Origin: Minisyncoccota bacterium
GTDB taxonomy: Bacteria; Patescibacteriota; Minisyncoccia; Phycocordibacterales; GCA-2747955
Assembly (NCBI GenBank): GCA_023143935.1
Contig: JAGLGQ010000033.1
Location: 1 to 5,799 of the forward strand
Length of the DNA stretch: 5,799 nucleotides
Reading direction: 5' to 3'
This document shows positions 4,346 to 5,799 of the stretch, piece after piece (position 1 is the stretch's first letter; every line of letters starts with the position of its first letter). Under the pieces are notes generated by a model. That model searched no databases. It was not told the DNA's origin and was given only the letters and a program-made list of their open reading frames with translations. Position numbers and translations under genes: made by a program.

Positions 4346-5449
4346 ATGAATTTAAAAATTGGAATTGTAGGATTACCAAATGTTGGTAAATCAACATTAT
4401 TTAATGCTTTAACAAAAAATGAGGTAGATATGGAGAATTACCCTTTTTGTACAATAGACCCGTCTGTGGGAGTTGTAACAGTGCCAGACACTAGACTAGA
4501 CAATTTGGCGTTAATGGCTAAAACTGAAAAGAAAGTAAATGCAGTAGTTGAATTTGTGGATATTGCAGGATTAGTTAAGGGTGCATCAAAAGGGGAAGGA
4601 ATGGGAAACGCTTTTTTATCAAATATTAAAGATGTGGATGTAATTTTGCATGTTTCTAGAATTTTTAATAATTCGGAAATTATTCATGTGGAGGGGAGAA
4701 CAGACCCACTTACAGATATTCAAATTATAAATTTAGAATTAATAGAATCAGATAAACAAGTTTTAGAAAAAAGAAAGGAATCAAATGCAAAAAATTTAAG
4801 AGGAGGAGATAGGGACGCAAAAATTATTGGATCCGTTTTGGAAAAAGTAGAAAAGATTTTAAATGATGAAAAATTTATTTCACAATTTTTAGAAGATTTT
4901 TCTGATGAAGAATTAATTGAACTTAAAAAATTACAATTTTTAACAGCAAAGAAAGTACTTTATGCTTTAAATAAAGATTCTGTTGGGGAAAATATAGATT
5001 CTCAAGATGATTCTATGTGGGATGATTTAATGAATTATTTTAAAGAAAATAATGCTTTTTGGGTAGTTGTTGATGGAAAAACAGAGCAGGAATTAAATGA
5101 ATTTGATGAAGAAGAAAGAATTTTGTATAAAGAAGAACTCGGTTCACATTTAGATGATATAAGTATTTTAATTAAAAAGTCATATGAGCTTTTAGGTTTG
5201 ATTTCATATTTTACAGTAGGGGTAAAAGAAACGCGAGCATGGACAATCAAAAAGAATTCAACCGCACCAATTGCAGGAATGGCAATTCATAATGATTTTG
5301 GAGATAAATTTATTCGTGCAGAAGTAATTGATGCTAAAGAGCTTTTAGTTTTTGGTGGTAAAAAAGAAGCAAAAGAAAAAGGAAAAATGAGAATGGAGGG
5401 GAAAGAGTATATTGTCCAAGATGGAGATGTAATAGAATTTCACATTTAA
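4346..5449 (+). CDS. ychF: Ribosome-binding ATPase YchF (OLA1 family)
   Basis: Obg-related P-loop NTPase that in characterised members binds ribosomes and prefers ATP; roles in translation and stress response are known for the family. The 367-residue length is normal. The G1 P-loop GLPNVGKST is at 9-17, the switch I region NYPFCTIDPSVGVV at 31-44, G3 DIAGLVKGASKGEGMGN at 72-88, and a family signature HVEGRTDPLTDI at 114-125. The helical coiled-coil insert spans about 132-200, and the TGS domain about 283-366 (YFTVGVKETRAWTI at 288-301, YIVQDGDVIEFHI at the end). The G4 position reads ALNKDSVGE at 207-215. The usual NxxE that favours ATP is NKDS here, and it is not a full NKxD either. The gene follows a strong terminator and has its own promoter, so it is monocistronic as far as the window shows. 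The start ATG sits at the predicted transcription start. Confidence 0.96.
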   Translation: MNLKIGIVGLPNVGKSTLFNALTKNEVDMENYPFCTIDPSVGVVTVPDTRLDNLALMAKTEKKVNAVVEFVDIAGLVKGASKGEGMGNAFLSNIKDVDVILHVSRIFNNSEIIHVEGRTDPLTDIQIINLELIESDKQVLEKRKESNAKNLRGGDRDAKIIGSVLEKVEKILNDEKFISQFLEDFSDEELIELKKLQFLTAKKVLYALNKDSVGENIDSQDDSMWDDLMNYFKENNAFWVVVDGKTEQELNEFDEEERILYKEELGSHLDDISILIKKSYELLGLISYFTVGVKETRAWTIKKNSTAPIAGMAIHNDFGDKFIRAEVIDAKELLVFGGKKEAKEKGKMRMEGKEYIVQDGDVIEFHI

Positions 5450-5474
5450 AACTGAAAAATTAGCGCAAAAAAAC

Positions 5475-5547
5475 AGATTTTTTAATTTTTAAAATTCAAT
5501 GTACATTTGTACATCTCATCTCAAAAATTAAAAAATCTATTTTTTTT
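5475..5547 (+). terminator. Probable ychF terminator with long A/T stem
   Basis: A 16-bp perfect inverted repeat: AGATTTTTTAATTTTT (5475-5490) pairs with 5523-5538, followed by A and eight T (5540-5547). A run of seven A at 5467-5473 can extend the pairing past one mismatch, making it bidirectional. The 32-nt loop holds a second inverted repeat, ATGTACA-TT-TGTACAT (5499-5514). The weak A/T stem and long loop make it less typical than the aspS terminator. Confidence 0.6.
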
Positions 5548-5602
5548 CATCTAATTTATCAATTTTAAATTATGAAATTAAGGTTTTATATTTAAAAAAA
5601 AT

Positions 5603-5643
5603 CAAACTCTCAGCAAACTCTCACCAAACTCTCACCAAACTCT
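5603..5643 (+). repeat. 11-bp tandem repeat, CAAACTCTCAC
   Basis: About 3.7 head-to-tail copies of CAAACTCTCAC: copy 1 (5603-5613) ends in G instead of C, copies 2 and 3 are perfect, and the fourth (from 5636) breaks off after CAAACTCT. Noncoding. Confidence 0.9.
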
Positions 5644-5743
5644 TGTCGCGTCAAAGTTCGATTCGTGGGATTTCACAAAATCCTATTAGTCGGACTTTTT
5701 GAAAAACGTTCACCATTGTTCGCGTCGTGAGGTCCGATTTCAG

Positions 5744-5797
5744 AAAATTTGATTGTTAATTAAAAATACGAAGTATTTTTAAATTAACTCAAATTTT
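5744..5797. repeat. Large imperfect hairpin at the window edge
   Basis: The outer arms AAAATTTGA (5744-5752) and TCAAATTTT (5789-5797) pair perfectly. The inner arms from 5755 to 5769 pair with 5773-5788 with one bulged A, around a GAA loop. In total about 24 pairs with a 2-nt internal asymmetry. It could be a terminator for a gene beyond the edge, possibly convergent, or the end of a repeat element. Confidence 0.75.
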
Positions 5798-5799
5798 TA

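Larger units (their letters stand above)
5450..5799. other. Gene-free 350-bp structured interval
   Basis: No credible gene on either strand; the longest frames noticed are about 20 codons. It holds a long A/T hairpin with T-run (5475-5547) that probably terminates ychF, an 11-bp tandem repeat (5603-5643), a block of visibly higher GC (about 5643-5740) with short inverted repeats, and a large hairpin (5744-5797) reaching the window edge. Short inverted repeats in the block are GGATTT/AAATCC (5668-5673, 5678-5683) and TCGGAC/GTCCGA (5690-5695, 5732-5737). Confidence 0.75.

Noticed and set aside
5035..5250. Minus-strand frame of 71 codons inside ychF
   Set aside because: Serine/lysine-rich antisense shadow across the TGS region of ychF.
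5653..5667. TTCGATT as the T-loop of a tRNA
   Set aside because: The flanking five bases do not form a T-stem, and no acceptor, D or anticodon arms can be drawn around it.
5651..5716. Minus-strand 21-codon frame in the 3' intergenic block
   Set aside because: Too short, no ribosome site, and it runs through inverted repeats; more likely structured noncoding sequence.

Overview
This AT-rich window looks like a genome fragment from a Patescibacteria (Candidate Phyla Radiation) type bacterium. The inference rests on four things: low GC, a short archaeal-type aspartyl-tRNA synthetase without the bacterial GAD insertion, small single-domain accessory proteins (ASCH, winged helix, NYN), and start codons without Shine-Dalgarno sequences. 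No 16S or marker phylogeny is available here, so the assignment is tentative. All six genes are on the + strand and read cleanly with the standard bacterial code.

Layout: (1) 1-1140, tyrS lacking its 5' end. (2) 1176-1523, a small ASCH/PUA-like protein 35 bp downstream. (3) 1576-1965, an 89-codon winged-helix regulator gene bracketed by two near-identical 26-bp palindromes, each just upstream of a -10 box; this looks like an autoregulated switch that also acts on the DNA downstream. (4) 1966-2272, a dense regulatory interval: six tandem 7-bp repeats that each regenerate TATAAT, a weak hairpin plus T-run, an extended -10 promoter, and a T-box riboswitch with exact T-box core, antiterminator and competing terminator. 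(5) 2273-2803, an NYN/LabA-type nuclease-fold protein, the first gene after the T-box. (6) 2918-4243, aspS, with its own extended -10 promoter. (7) A strong terminator at 4270-4307, then ychF (4346-5449), whose promoter predicts a leaderless mRNA. (8) 5450-5799, no gene, but a terminator-like long hairpin, an 11-bp tandem repeat, a GC-richer structured block and a large hairpin at the edge.

The shared theme is translation: two aminoacyl-tRNA synthetases, the ribosome-associated ATPase YchF, a putative RNA-binding ASCH protein, and an NYN protein whose leader is expected to sense an uncharged tRNA. The T-box acceptor-pairing bulge (UGGC) fits a tRNA with discriminator G73, and the likely specifier loop contains GAU (Asp) and AAC (Asn). 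This agrees with the downstream aspS, which may serve both tRNAs. The most unusual items are the minimal T-box in front of a nuclease-like gene and the palindrome-bracketed winged-helix gene. A shortened relative of the palindrome arms also forms the stem of the aspS terminator upstream of ychF.
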